A DNA stretch of 64,000 bases, from positions 1 through 64,000 of the forward strand of contig CACNSD010000004.1 in the NCBI GenBank assembly GCA_902623075.1. The letters run 5' to 3'. Source of the stretch: an uncultured Pelagibacteraceae bacterium (GTDB lineage Bacteria > Pseudomonadota > Alphaproteobacteria > Pelagibacterales > Pelagibacteraceae). The notes beneath the pieces are model-generated. The model saw only the letters and a list, made by a program, of their open reading frames with translations, was not told the DNA's origin and searched no databases. A program made the translations under genes and the position numbers. Shown one piece after another: positions 56,454-64,000 of this stretch. Numbering within the stretch: position 1 is the first letter of the stretch; every line of letters begins with the position of its first letter.

Positions 56454-57504
56454 TTACATAATTATAGGTGGGGGTTGCTCAGGTCTCTCTTTAGCTTATG
56501 AGCTTGAAATTTTTGACAAATTAAAAGATAAGACTTTAGCAATCATTGAGCCAAGAGAAGATTATAAAAGAGATAAAACTTGGTCTTTTTGGAATGTTTT
56601 TTCTCATAACTTTGAAGACTGTGTTAAAAAAAGCTGGAATAATTTTACAATAAATACTCCAAATGAAACCAAATATATAGATTGTTCCTCTACTCCTTAT
56701 GAGACAATTGACAGTGGTTTATTTTATGAAAAAATACTTTCAAGATTGAAATTAAACAAAAATATTCACTTCTTTAAAAATATAAATGAAGTAGATGCAA
56801 CAAATTCATTTAGATTTAACAGTGTCACAAAAACTGAAAATACGCAAAATGAGTTATGGCAACACTTTTGTGGAGTCGAAATAGAGACTGATAAAGATTT
56901 TTTTGATGAAGAAATCTTTAATTTAATGGATTTTGCATGTGATCAAAGAAATAAGGTCCATTTTTTTTATACACTACCATTTACAAAAAGAAATGCATTA
57001 ATTGAAACCACATGGATATCAGATCTTAATGATGGAAAACTAAAAGATTATGATAATCAAATTGATGATTATTTAAGTAAACACTTAAATATAAGAAATT
57101 GTAAAATAAATTATAAGGAAACAGGTGCAATCCCACTTTTTAGACAAAATAATAAAAAAAAATTGAACGAAATTTATATAGGTGCGGCAGGAGACATGAC
57201 TAGATTAAGTACAGGCTACACTTTCTTAAATATTCAAGAACATAGTAGATATATAAGAGAAAATATTGAAAATATTAAAAATGTTAACCTATATAAAATA
57301 CAAAGCAAATACGATTTTTTAGATAAAATTTTGTTAAAAGTTCTAAAAAATAATTCAGCTGAAATGGGTAATATATTTTTTAAGGTTTTTAATTCTAAAT
57401 CAAAAACAGCAATTAATTTTTTATCAAATAAAAGTAATTTTTTTGAAGATTTAGAAATTATCCAAAAAATGCCAAAATGGAAATTTCTTAAAGAAATTAT
57501 TTAA
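56440..57504 (+). CDS. crtY: Lycopene beta-cyclase
   Basis: CrtY-type cyclase making beta-carotene from lycopene. 354 residues. N-terminal dinucleotide motif Ile-Gly-Gly-Gly-Cys-Ser-Gly-Leu-Ser, Lys-Thr-Trp-Ser-Phe-Trp near 48, and Gly-Ala-Ala-Gly-Asp-Met-Thr-Arg-x-Ser-Thr-Gly-Tyr near 248-260. blh follows after one base. Confidence 0.94.
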   Translation: MKEFDYIIIGGGCSGLSLAYELEIFDKLKDKTLAIIEPREDYKRDKTWSFWNVFSHNFEDCVKKSWNNFTINTPNETKYIDCSSTPYETIDSGLFYEKILSRLKLNKNIHFFKNINEVDATNSFRFNSVTKTENTQNELWQHFCGVEIETDKDFFDEEIFNLMDFACDQRNKVHFFYTLPFTKRNALIETTWISDLNDGKLKDYDNQIDDYLSKHLNIRNCKINYKETGAIPLFRQNNKKKLNEIYIGAAGDMTRLSTGYTFLNIQEHSRYIRENIENIKNVNLYKIQSKYDFLDKILLKVLKNNSAEMGNIFFKVFNSKSKTAINFLSNKSNFFEDLEIIQKMPKWKFLKEII

Positions 57505-57505
57505 T

Positions 57506-58441
57506 ATGAGTCATAATATTAAAAAAATAAATTTAAATCATTCATTTATTTTTTTCTTTACTGTAAATATTTTCTCTATTTTAATTTTTAAATTTAATAA
57601 TACAAATTTTTCAACAATTTTATGTTTATTTCTTATTTTAACAATTGGTGTATCTCATGGTTCCCTAGATCACATAAAAGGAAAAAAGCTTTTAGAATTA
57701 TTTAATATTCAGCATACTTATCTTTTTTACTTATTCTATATTCTAATATCTTTAGGGATTATTTTTACTTGGATTCTCCTTCCATCAATAACTTTAATTT
57801 TATTTTTAATAGTTGCTTCTTACCATTTTGGTAAAGAGGACACAGAATTTTTAGTTGTAAACAAATCTTATTTGACTGAAATTTTGTTTTTTTTTAAAGG
57901 TTTTTTAATCATTCTAGCTCCATTATATTTTCACTTTCAAGATACAATTAATATTTTTAAACTGTTGCTAATTGATAACGAAGTTTTTTACTCTATTCTT
58001 AGCTTTATTGAAGCCAATAAAATTATTGAAATTGGAATTTTTGTTAGTACCCTATCCAGTATTTTATTATTCTTAAATAAATTTGAGTTAATAAAGTTTT
58101 CAATTTTTTTAGACTTCTTCTCAATAATAATTTTAAATTATTATTTACCCCCCCTTGTAGCATTCACTATTTACTTTTGTTTTTTACACTCAATCAGACA
58201 TTCAATTTCCCTAGCTGTAGAGCTAGATGGCAATAGTCTAATAAATGGGTTTAAAATATTTGTGAAAAAGGCTATTCCACTGACAATTTTAACAGGTGTA
58301 TTTTGCTTAATAAGCCTTTATTTATTAAATAGTGGGAATAATTTAAATAGCTCAATATTAAAAGTAATATTTATAGGTTTGGCGTCTTTAACCTTTCCAC
58401 ATATATTGCTGGAATATTTATTAGAGAAGAATGAAAAATAA
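57506..58441 (+). CDS. blh: Beta-carotene 15,15'-dioxygenase (Brp/Blh family)
   Basis: Membrane oxygenase that splits beta-carotene into two retinals. 311 residues with about eight hydrophobic helices. His-bearing motifs: Gly-Val-Ser-His-Gly-Ser-Leu-Asp-His near 50, Ser-Tyr-His-Phe-Gly-Lys-Glu-Asp near 104-111, Leu-His-Ser-Ile-Arg-His near 226-231, and Phe-Pro-His-Ile-Leu-Leu-Glu near the end. Blh pairs with proteorhodopsin in marine bacteria; the rhodopsin gene is not in this window. Confidence 0.94.
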   Translation: MSHNIKKINLNHSFIFFFTVNIFSILIFKFNNTNFSTILCLFLILTIGVSHGSLDHIKGKKLLELFNIQHTYLFYLFYILISLGIIFTWILLPSITLILFLIVASYHFGKEDTEFLVVNKSYLTEILFFFKGFLIILAPLYFHFQDTINIFKLLLIDNEVFYSILSFIEANKIIEIGIFVSTLSSILLFLNKFELIKFSIFLDFFSIIILNYYLPPLVAFTIYFCFLHSIRHSISLAVELDGNSLINGFKIFVKKAIPLTILTGVFCLISLYLLNSGNNLNSSILKVIFIGLASLTFPHILLEYLLEKNEK

Positions 58442-59375
58442 AGAATTGAAAATACTATTATCTGCACCAAGGGGCTTCTGTGCTGGTGTGGAAAGAGCAA
58501 TAGAAATTGTAGAAAAATCTATTCAAAAATACGGAGCCCCAGTGTATGTCCGTCATGAGATAGTACACAATAAACATGTTGTTGATAATTTAAAAAGTAA
58601 AGGGGCAGTATTTGTGGAAGAACTTGAGGAAATAGAAGACAAGTCAAGACCTGTAATTTTTTCAGCTCATGGTGTTCCTAAACAAATACCAGAGGATGCA
58701 AGTAATTATGAAATGACTTACGTTGACGCGACTTGCCCTTTAGTATCTAAAGTTCACAGAGAAGCAGAAAATCTCTTTAAGTTAGGATATCATATTATTT
58801 TAATTGGTCACAAAAATCATCCAGAAGTAATTGGAACTATGGGTCAGCTTAAGGAAGGATCAATAGATCTTATACAAAATGAAAACGAAGCAAAAAATTA
58901 CCAAATAGATAAAGATAAAAAGATTGCTTATATTACCCAGACCACATTATCGGTTGATGATACAAAAGAAATAATAAATATTTTGAAAAGCAAATTTCCA
59001 AGTCTTAAAGAACCTATGAAAGAAGATATTTGTTACGCAACTACAAACAGACAAATGGCTGTTAAAGAAATTGCTAAAAATTGTGATATGTTTTTTGTTA
59101 TTGGTAGTAGAAATTCTTCAAATTCAGTGAGATTGGTTGAGGTAGCGAAAAAATCTGGTTGTGAAAATGCGCATTTAATACATTCTGAAAGTAAAATACC
59201 TTTTGAGGAAATAGAAAATTGTAAAACTATTGGTATTTCATCTGGTGCCTCTGCTCCAGAAATTTTAGTCAAAAATTTTATTAATGAATTAAAAAATAAT
59301 TTTTCTGTAACAATCGATGAAATAGAGATTATTAAAGAAAATGTAGTTTTCAAAGTTCCTAATAAACTCAATTAA
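58431..59375 (+). CDS. ispH: 4-hydroxy-3-methylbut-2-enyl diphosphate reductase
   Basis: Last MEP-pathway enzyme; 314 residues, Fe-S protein. The three cluster Cys are in Pro-Arg-Gly-Phe-Cys-Ala-Gly-Val near 17, Asp-Ala-Thr-Cys-Pro-Leu-Val near 101 and Asp-Ile-Cys-Tyr-Ala-Thr-Thr-Asn near 200. It overlaps blh by 11 bases, which places isoprenoid supply in line with the retinal genes. Confidence 0.97.
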   Translation: MKNKELKILLSAPRGFCAGVERAIEIVEKSIQKYGAPVYVRHEIVHNKHVVDNLKSKGAVFVEELEEIEDKSRPVIFSAHGVPKQIPEDASNYEMTYVDATCPLVSKVHREAENLFKLGYHIILIGHKNHPEVIGTMGQLKEGSIDLIQNENEAKNYQIDKDKKIAYITQTTLSVDDTKEIINILKSKFPSLKEPMKEDICYATTNRQMAVKEIAKNCDMFFVIGSRNSSNSVRLVEVAKKSGCENAHLIHSESKIPFEEIENCKTIGISSGASAPEILVKNFINELKNNFSVTIDEIEIIKENVVFKVPNKLN

Positions 59376-60341
59376 ATGGCTGTCTATACCAAGATAAGTA
59401 AAAGGGATATCTCAATAATAAATAATAATTTCAATATTGAAAAAATAGTAAGTTTTCATGGAATTAAAAAGGGTATTGAGAACACAAATTATTTACTTAA
59501 ATCTAGAAATAAAAAATATATTTTAACAATATTTGAAAAAAGAGTTTCTAAAAAAGATATTCCTTTTTTTATGGAATTAATGGATATTTTAAATAAATCT
59601 AGAATAAGTTGCCCTAAACCACTGAAAACCTATAACAAAGATTATCTAATTAAATTAAAGAATAAAAGTGCTTGCATCGTTTCATTTTTAGAGGGTAAAG
59701 ACAAAAAATTATTAAATAATATTGATTGCTATGCAGTAGGAAAATCTATTGCAAAAATGCACCTTATTACAAAGAAAATAAAATTAGTTAGAAAAAATTC
59801 AATGGGAATTAATAACTTGGACCCATTATTAGACAGCATTAAGTTTAAATCAAGAGAAACATCAAATTTGAAAATCTTTTTAAAAAATAATTTGAAAAAT
59901 ATTAGAAAAACCTGGCCAAAAAAATTACCAGAAGGAATTATTCATGGTGATTTATTCATAGACAATATTTTCTTTAAAAACAATAAACTATCAGGAATAA
60001 TTGATTTTTATTTTGCAGCAAAAGACTACTTTATGTACGAAATCGCTATTTGTGTTAATGCGTTATGCTTCGAGCTTAAAAACAAAAAATTTGTAATGAA
60101 TAAAAAAAAAATAAAAAGTTTAATTAAAGGATACGAAAGTATAAAGAAAATATCTTTAAAAGAGAAGGAGTCTCTGAATACTTTGTGTAAGGGGGCTGCA
60201 ATTAGATATCTATTAACTAGGCTTTATGACTTCTCGAATACACCAAAAACAGCTTTAATTAAAATCAAAGACCCTAATGAATATTATCAAAAACTACTTA
60301 CACATAATAATTTAAATTCGTTTGAGGACTATTTGAATTAA
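59376..60341 (+). CDS. thrB: Homoserine kinase (APH-fold type)
   Basis: Phosphorylates homoserine for threonine synthesis. 321 residues, of the aminoglycoside-phosphotransferase fold used by alphaproteobacteria, not the GHMP type. Catalytic His-Gly-Asp-Leu-Phe-x-Asp-Asn near 191-198 and Ile-Asp-Phe-Tyr-Phe-Ala near 209. It abuts ispH and overlaps rnhA by one base. thrC lies 900 bases downstream on the other strand. Confidence 0.92.
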   Translation: MAVYTKISKRDISIINNNFNIEKIVSFHGIKKGIENTNYLLKSRNKKYILTIFEKRVSKKDIPFFMELMDILNKSRISCPKPLKTYNKDYLIKLKNKSACIVSFLEGKDKKLLNNIDCYAVGKSIAKMHLITKKIKLVRKNSMGINNLDPLLDSIKFKSRETSNLKIFLKNNLKNIRKTWPKKLPEGIIHGDLFIDNIFFKNNKLSGIIDFYFAAKDYFMYEIAICVNALCFELKNKKFVMNKKKIKSLIKGYESIKKISLKEKESLNTLCKGAAIRYLLTRLYDFSNTPKTALIKIKDPNEYYQKLLTHNNLNSFEDYLN

Positions 60342-60766
60342 TGATTACAATTTATACAGATGGCTCCTGTTTAAAAAATCCTGGTAGCGGAGGCTGGGCT
60401 GCAATAATTCATGAAAATAATAATAAAAAAATAATTAGTGGAAATGAAAAAAATACAACAAACAATAGGATGGAACTATTAGCTCCAATAAATGCTTTAA
60501 GAGAAATCAAGTCTGGTCCCAAAATAAAAATTTATACAGATTCTCAATATGTAAAAAACGGGATAACTGAATGGATTAATACATGGTTGAACAACGATTG
60601 GAAAACATCAAAAAAAGAGGATGTAAAAAATAAAGATTTGTGGATTGAATTATATAATTTGACCAAATTTTTTGATATCCAATGGATCTGGGTAAAAGCC
60701 CATGATGGAAATCCTTTAAATGAAGAGGTTGATTTATTAGCTAAAAGAGCTGCTAATTCAGATTAA
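60341..60766 (+). CDS. rnhA: Ribonuclease HI
   Basis: Cuts RNA in RNA-DNA hybrids. 141 residues. Active-site Asp in Tyr-Thr-Asp-Gly-Ser, Glu in Asn-Arg-Met-Glu-Leu, Asp in Tyr-Thr-Asp-Ser-Gln-Tyr, and the C-terminal His in Lys-Ala-His-Asp-Gly-Asn with Glu-Glu-Val-Asp. Overlaps the convergent peroxiredoxin gene by 9 bases. Confidence 0.96.
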   Translation: MITIYTDGSCLKNPGSGGWAAIIHENNNKKIISGNEKNTTNNRMELLAPINALREIKSGPKIKIYTDSQYVKNGITEWINTWLNNDWKTSKKEDVKNKDLWIELYNLTKFFDIQWIWVKAHDGNPLNEEVDLLAKRAANSD

Positions 60767-61243
60767 TTTAATAAAATTTTCTGCCGCTGAAATTTCACAA
60801 GTTCCTGTGTCTTTCTCCTCTTGTAGTTTAATTACTCTCATATTGTCTACGAACATAGTGTATCTATTTGATCTTATCCCTAACCCTCTTCCACTTTTGT
60901 CTACATCTGCACCTATACTTTTTATGAAATTTAAAAAGGGATCTCCTAACATTATAATTTTATTATCAACATTATTTTCTTTCCCCCAGGCTTTCATAAC
61001 AAATGGATCATTAGCGGATAGACAAATTATATGATCTACTCCTTTCTCTTTAAATTTATCATACATATTAATATAACTAGGTAGATGTTTTTTAGAACAT
61101 ACTGACGTATACGCACCCGGTACACCAAATAAAATTACTTTCTTATTTTTAAAAAAATCTTCAATATTTTTTTTTGTTGGTTCTCCTGAATCAATTATAA
61201 AAACTTCAGAATTTGGTAATAAATCATTTTCCTTTATTTTCAT
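60758..61243 (-). CDS. Peroxiredoxin, Prx5 type
   Basis: A 161-residue thiol peroxidase. The peroxidatic Cys49 is in Val-Pro-Gly-Ala-Tyr-Thr-Ser-Val-Cys-Ser-Lys-Lys-His-Leu-Pro, a Prx5/redoxin signature; Ser-Ala-Asn-Asp-Pro-Phe-Val-Met near 93 supports this. Removes peroxides using glutathione or thioredoxin; trxB is at 16117. One base overlaps the thrC stop upstream. Confidence 0.93.
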   Translation of the reverse strand: MKIKENDLLPNSEVFIIDSGEPTKKNIEDFFKNKKVILFGVPGAYTSVCSKKHLPSYINMYDKFKEKGVDHIICLSANDPFVMKAWGKENNVDNKIIMLGDPFLNFIKSIGADVDKSGRGLGIRSNRYTMFVDNMRVIKLQEEKDTGTCEISAAENFIKLI

Positions 61244-62622
61244 TATAGTCTGTCTTTTATATGTTTTTTTATCTTTTCAACATCATTTTCAATGACTTCG
61301 TATTTCTCTTTTTTATCTAAAATAAACATAAGCTCACTTGGTAAATCAGCTTTAGTTTTTATTGCTTTAAAAATAGCATCAGGAAACTTAGAAGGATGTG
61401 CTGTACCAAGCACAATATTATTTCCACTTAAATTATGCTTATCAAATGCACCATATCCAATCGCTGTATGCGGGTCGAGCACAATATTAAATTGTTTATA
61501 AACAGAATTTATTATTTCTAAAGTCTCTTTTTCACTCATTCTTGCAGATAAAAAATTTTCATTTATTTTAGTAAGTTTTTTACTGTCTAATGAATAATTT
61601 CCAATCTCTTTAATATTCTTCATATCCTGTGATGTTTGAACATCATCTTCATTGTTTAAGTCAAATATAAGTCTTTCAAAGTTACTTGCTATTTGTATAT
61701 CCATACTAGGAGATATAGTTTCACAAACTTTTTTTGCTTGATAACTACCTTCTGATATTGCTCTATGCAATATATCGTTTTGATTAGTTGCTACTATTAG
61801 CTTATTTATTGGTAGACCTAATTTTTTGGCTAAATATCCGGCATAAATATCGCCAAAATTTCCAGTTGGAACGGAAAAATTAGTTGGGCGATCTTCATGC
61901 TTAACCAAGAAATAACTGTAAAAATAATAAACGCTCTGAGCAATAATTCTTGCCCAATTAATTGAATTAACTCCCGACATATTTATTTGATTAGAAAAAT
62001 TTTTATCAGAGAACATGGATTTTACTAAATTTTGACAATCATCAAAATTACCCTTTACAGCTATATTAAAAACGTTTTCAAATTTTCCAGTTGTCATTAA
62101 TTTTCTTTGAACTGAGGAAACCCGATTATCTGGATGAAGCACAAATATATTTAAATTTTTTTTGCCTTTTATCGCATCTATTGCAGCTGCACCTGTATCT
62201 CCAGAAGTTGCGACTACAATATTAATTTTTTGATTTTCATTGTTTAAATAATATTCGTAAAAATTTCCTAAAAGTTGCATTGCAATATCTTTAAAGGCTA
62301 GAGTTGGTCCATGGAATAATTCTAATACAGATTTGTCACCTATTTGGATCAAATCAACTACATTATCTTTTCTAAAAGCAGAGTAAGATTTATCAATAAT
62401 TTTTCTTAGATCATTCTCAGACATAAAATTGCCAATAAAAGGATAAATAATTTTTTTTGCTAAATCTGAGTAATTAAGTTTTTTAAAATCTTTTATTTCA
62501 TCCTCACTAAATTTTATTAACGATTTTGGAATAAATAGACCTCCATCATCTGCAAGTCCTTTGACAAAAACTTCTTTAAATTCAAAGGTTTTTGAGGTGT
62601 CTCTTGTACTTATATATTTCAT
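61243..62622 (-). CDS. thrC: Threonine synthase
   Basis: PLP enzyme making threonine from phosphohomoserine. 459 residues, the longer gammaproteobacterial/fungal type. N-terminal Tyr-Ile-Ser-Thr-Arg-Asp, PLP lysine in Gly-Pro-Thr-Leu-Ala-Phe-Lys-Asp near 113, Ala-Thr-Ser-Gly-Asp-Thr-Gly-Ala-Ala near 143, and Val-Pro-Thr-Gly-Asn-Phe-Gly near 250. It abuts the SURF1 gene upstream. Confidence 0.96.
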   Translation of the reverse strand: MKYISTRDTSKTFEFKEVFVKGLADDGGLFIPKSLIKFSEDEIKDFKKLNYSDLAKKIIYPFIGNFMSENDLRKIIDKSYSAFRKDNVVDLIQIGDKSVLELFHGPTLAFKDIAMQLLGNFYEYYLNNENQKINIVVATSGDTGAAAIDAIKGKKNLNIFVLHPDNRVSSVQRKLMTTGKFENVFNIAVKGNFDDCQNLVKSMFSDKNFSNQINMSGVNSINWARIIAQSVYYFYSYFLVKHEDRPTNFSVPTGNFGDIYAGYLAKKLGLPINKLIVATNQNDILHRAISEGSYQAKKVCETISPSMDIQIASNFERLIFDLNNEDDVQTSQDMKNIKEIGNYSLDSKKLTKINENFLSARMSEKETLEIINSVYKQFNIVLDPHTAIGYGAFDKHNLSGNNIVLGTAHPSKFPDAIFKAIKTKADLPSELMFILDKKEKYEVIENDVEKIKKHIKDRL

Positions 62623-63276
62623 CTAATAGTTTTTTTTTCTAAAATATAAATATATTAAAAGAATTGAAATCGCCATAGAAAACCAAGTTATTGCATACTT
62701 CTTGTGATTGTTTGATATTTTGGCTGTTATGACTTTTGGCTTTGGAACTTTATAATCTCCACCTAGATAGATAATATATTTAGAAAATTTTTTACCAGTA
62801 AATTTAAAAATATCCTCTCTATTTAAAGTAAACCAGTAATTCTTTTCTAAATCATTTTTGGGCTTAAATGAACTATATTTTGGTTGAAGCAATATTGTAC
62901 CAATAACTTCATTTTGATTAATTAAATTAATTTCTGGCAGATCTTTTTTTTCGAACGGTATCCATCCTCTATTTATTAAATAATTTTCATTATTAATTTT
63001 TATAGAATTTATTACTTCAAATCCAGGTTTTCCGGTGTCATTTAAATTATATAAATAAATTTGTTTATCAAAATCAATTTCTCCAGAAGTTTTAATTCTT
63101 AAATAATTTTTTTTTTCCGAATTTGTCAATTCTACTGGATCATTTTTTAAAGAATTTTCAATTTGATTAATTAAATCTAATTTCCAGTTTAATCTATAGA
63201 GCTGCCAAAAACCTAATGACAACAAAACTGTAATTATAAAATATACAAATACTGAAAATAAATACTTGTTTTTCAA
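62623..63276 (-). CDS. SURF1-family cytochrome oxidase assembly protein
   Basis: A 217-residue protein with one membrane helix at each end (about 8-24 and 193-212) around a periplasmic domain. Leu-Gly-Phe-Trp-Gln-Leu-Tyr-Arg-Leu near 21 and Asn-Arg-Gly-Trp-Ile-Pro near 103 are SURF1 signatures. It aids heme a insertion into cytochrome oxidase and sits 9 bases after coxC. Confidence 0.93.
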   Translation of the reverse strand: MKNKYLFSVFVYFIITVLLSLGFWQLYRLNWKLDLINQIENSLKNDPVELTNSEKKNYLRIKTSGEIDFDKQIYLYNLNDTGKPGFEVINSIKINNENYLINRGWIPFEKKDLPEINLINQNEVIGTILLQPKYSSFKPKNDLEKNYWFTLNREDIFKFTGKKFSKYIIYLGGDYKVPKPKVITAKISNNHKKYAITWFSMAISILLIYLYFRKKNY

Positions 63277-63285
63277 AGTTTATTT

Positions 63286-64000
63286 CTAACTTCCCCAAAT
63301 ATAAATAGCAGCAAATAAGAATAGCCAAACGACATCAACGAAATGCCAATACCAAGCTGCGGCTTCAAATCCAAAGTGATGATCTTTTGTAAAATGACCT
63401 AGTTTTCCTCTCCACAAACAAACAGCTAGAAATATTGTTCCAACTATGACGTGAAAACCGTGAAAACCTGTTGCCATATAAAATACAGCTCCATATATAT
63501 GACCTGAATAATCAAAGGTTGCATGATGATATTCGTAAGCTTGTAACAATGTAAAAAAGAAACCTAAAATAACAGTAGCTGTTAATCCTTGAACAAAACT
63601 TTTTCGATCATCTTCAAGCAAAGCATGATGAGCCCAGGTAACTGTGGTTCCTGATAAAAGCAAAACTAAAGTATTTATCAAAGGAATATCCCATGGATCA
63701 AATGTTTCTATATCTTTAGGTGGCCAAACATTTCCAACAAATTCATTTGGAAATAAACTAATATCAAAATATGCCCAAAACCATGCAACAAAAAACATTA
63801 CTTCTGACGCTATAAAAAGCGTCATTCCATATCTGTGATGAATTTGTACAACAGGTGTGTGGTGCCCTTGATGCTCAGCTTCTATCACAACATCTCTAAA
63901 CCACATATAAGCGCAATATATTAGTAATGCTAAACCAAGATACATTCCCCAGGACACATCGTTATGCATGTAAAAGATAGATCCTATAGCTAACACCAGG
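63286..64000 (-). CDS. coxC: Cytochrome c oxidase subunit III, 5' part outside the window
   Basis: The visible part holds five to six membrane helices of subunit III. Motifs: Phe-Arg-Asp-Val-Val-Ile-Glu-Ala near 40, Ser-Glu-Val-Met-Phe-Phe near 65, Trp-Ala-His-His-Ala-Leu, and the C-terminal [15 protein letters not shown]. The usual N-terminus is missing, the first visible Met-like codon is GTG and the frame stays open to the edge, so the gene continues beyond 64000. Confidence 0.96.
   Translation of the reverse strand, partial: LVLAIGSIFYMHNDVSWGMYLGLALLIYCAYMWFRDVVIEAEHQGHHTPVVQIHHRYGMTLFIASEVMFFVAWFWAYFDISLFPNEFVGNVWPPKDIETFDPWDIPLINTLVLLLSGTTVTWAHHALLEDDRKSFVQGLTATVILGFFFTLLQAYEYHHATFDYSGHIYGAVFYMATGFHGFHVIVGTIFLAVCLWRGKLGHFTKDHHFGFEAAAWYWHFVDVVWLFLFAAIYIWGS

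Noticed and set aside
59033-59371. Open frame of 112 codons on the minus strand
   Set aside because: It lies fully inside ispH on the opposite strand, whose protein is strongly conserved; the antisense frame has no family features.

Overview
The window looks like chromosome from a streamlined marine alphaproteobacterium of the SAR11 (Pelagibacter) type. The sequence is visibly AT-rich. Genes are packed with overlaps or gaps of a few bases. The gene order is alphaproteobacterial (yqeY-dnaG-rpoD; mutY-DUF721-dsbA-smc; Fo genes atpI-B-E-b'-b apart from F1; petABC; coxC-SURF1-thrC; ispH-thrB-rnhA). There is a GANTC methyltransferase of the CcrM type and a retinal-making cluster (crtI-crtB-crtY-blh). 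This assignment is inference from gene content; no 16S gene is present.

Bases 1-5,620 are an accessory-looking segment: two MORN-repeat proteins, four proteins I do not recognise, and the ribosomal protein gene rpsT set among them. It holds the only long non-coding gaps in the window, which carry iterated repeats, strong inverted repeats and a regular C/G-run tract. The segment ends at two tRNA genes lying directly behind rpoD. From 5,622 to 64,000 the content is core: replication and transcription (rpoD, dnaG), carAB, thioredoxin reductase, aspC, uvrB/uvrC, a folate mini-operon (pteridine-reductase-like gene, secreted hydrolase, folB), pgsA, ilvE, a petP-petR-histidine kinase trio, lgt, prs, rplY-pth-ychF, the bc1 complex, trmL-hemF-greA, cca, tRNA-Gln, ispE, a TPR lipoprotein-like or exported protein, a uracil-DNA glycosylase, rnhB, ccrM, mutY, DUF721, dsbA, smc, the Fo sector of ATP synthase, the retinal cluster, ispH, thrB, rnhA, a peroxiredoxin, thrC, SURF1 and a 5'-truncated coxC.

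Several gene sets work together: complex III (petA-B-C) with a PetP/PetR-like regulator pair 8 kb away; Fo of ATP synthase directly followed by genes that convert phytoene precursors to beta-carotene and retinal, which fits a proteorhodopsin encoded elsewhere; the isoprenoid genes ispE and ispH; and threonine synthesis (thrB, thrC) on either side of rnhA and a peroxiredoxin.

The most unusual signals are: a MORN protein and a partner protein encoded as two adjacent genes at one place and as one fused gene 1.5 kb away; a tRNA-Val(GAC) whose D-loop and T-loop both lack the standard elbow bases; a ccrM promoter with GANTC sites inside and against its -10 box; a family-4 uracil-DNA glycosylase lacking three of four iron-sulfur cysteines; a short SMC protein with no recognisable hinge; promoters whose -10 boxes lie 6-12 bases before start codons, implying nearly leaderless mRNAs; and eight convergent gene pairs that all overlap tail to tail.
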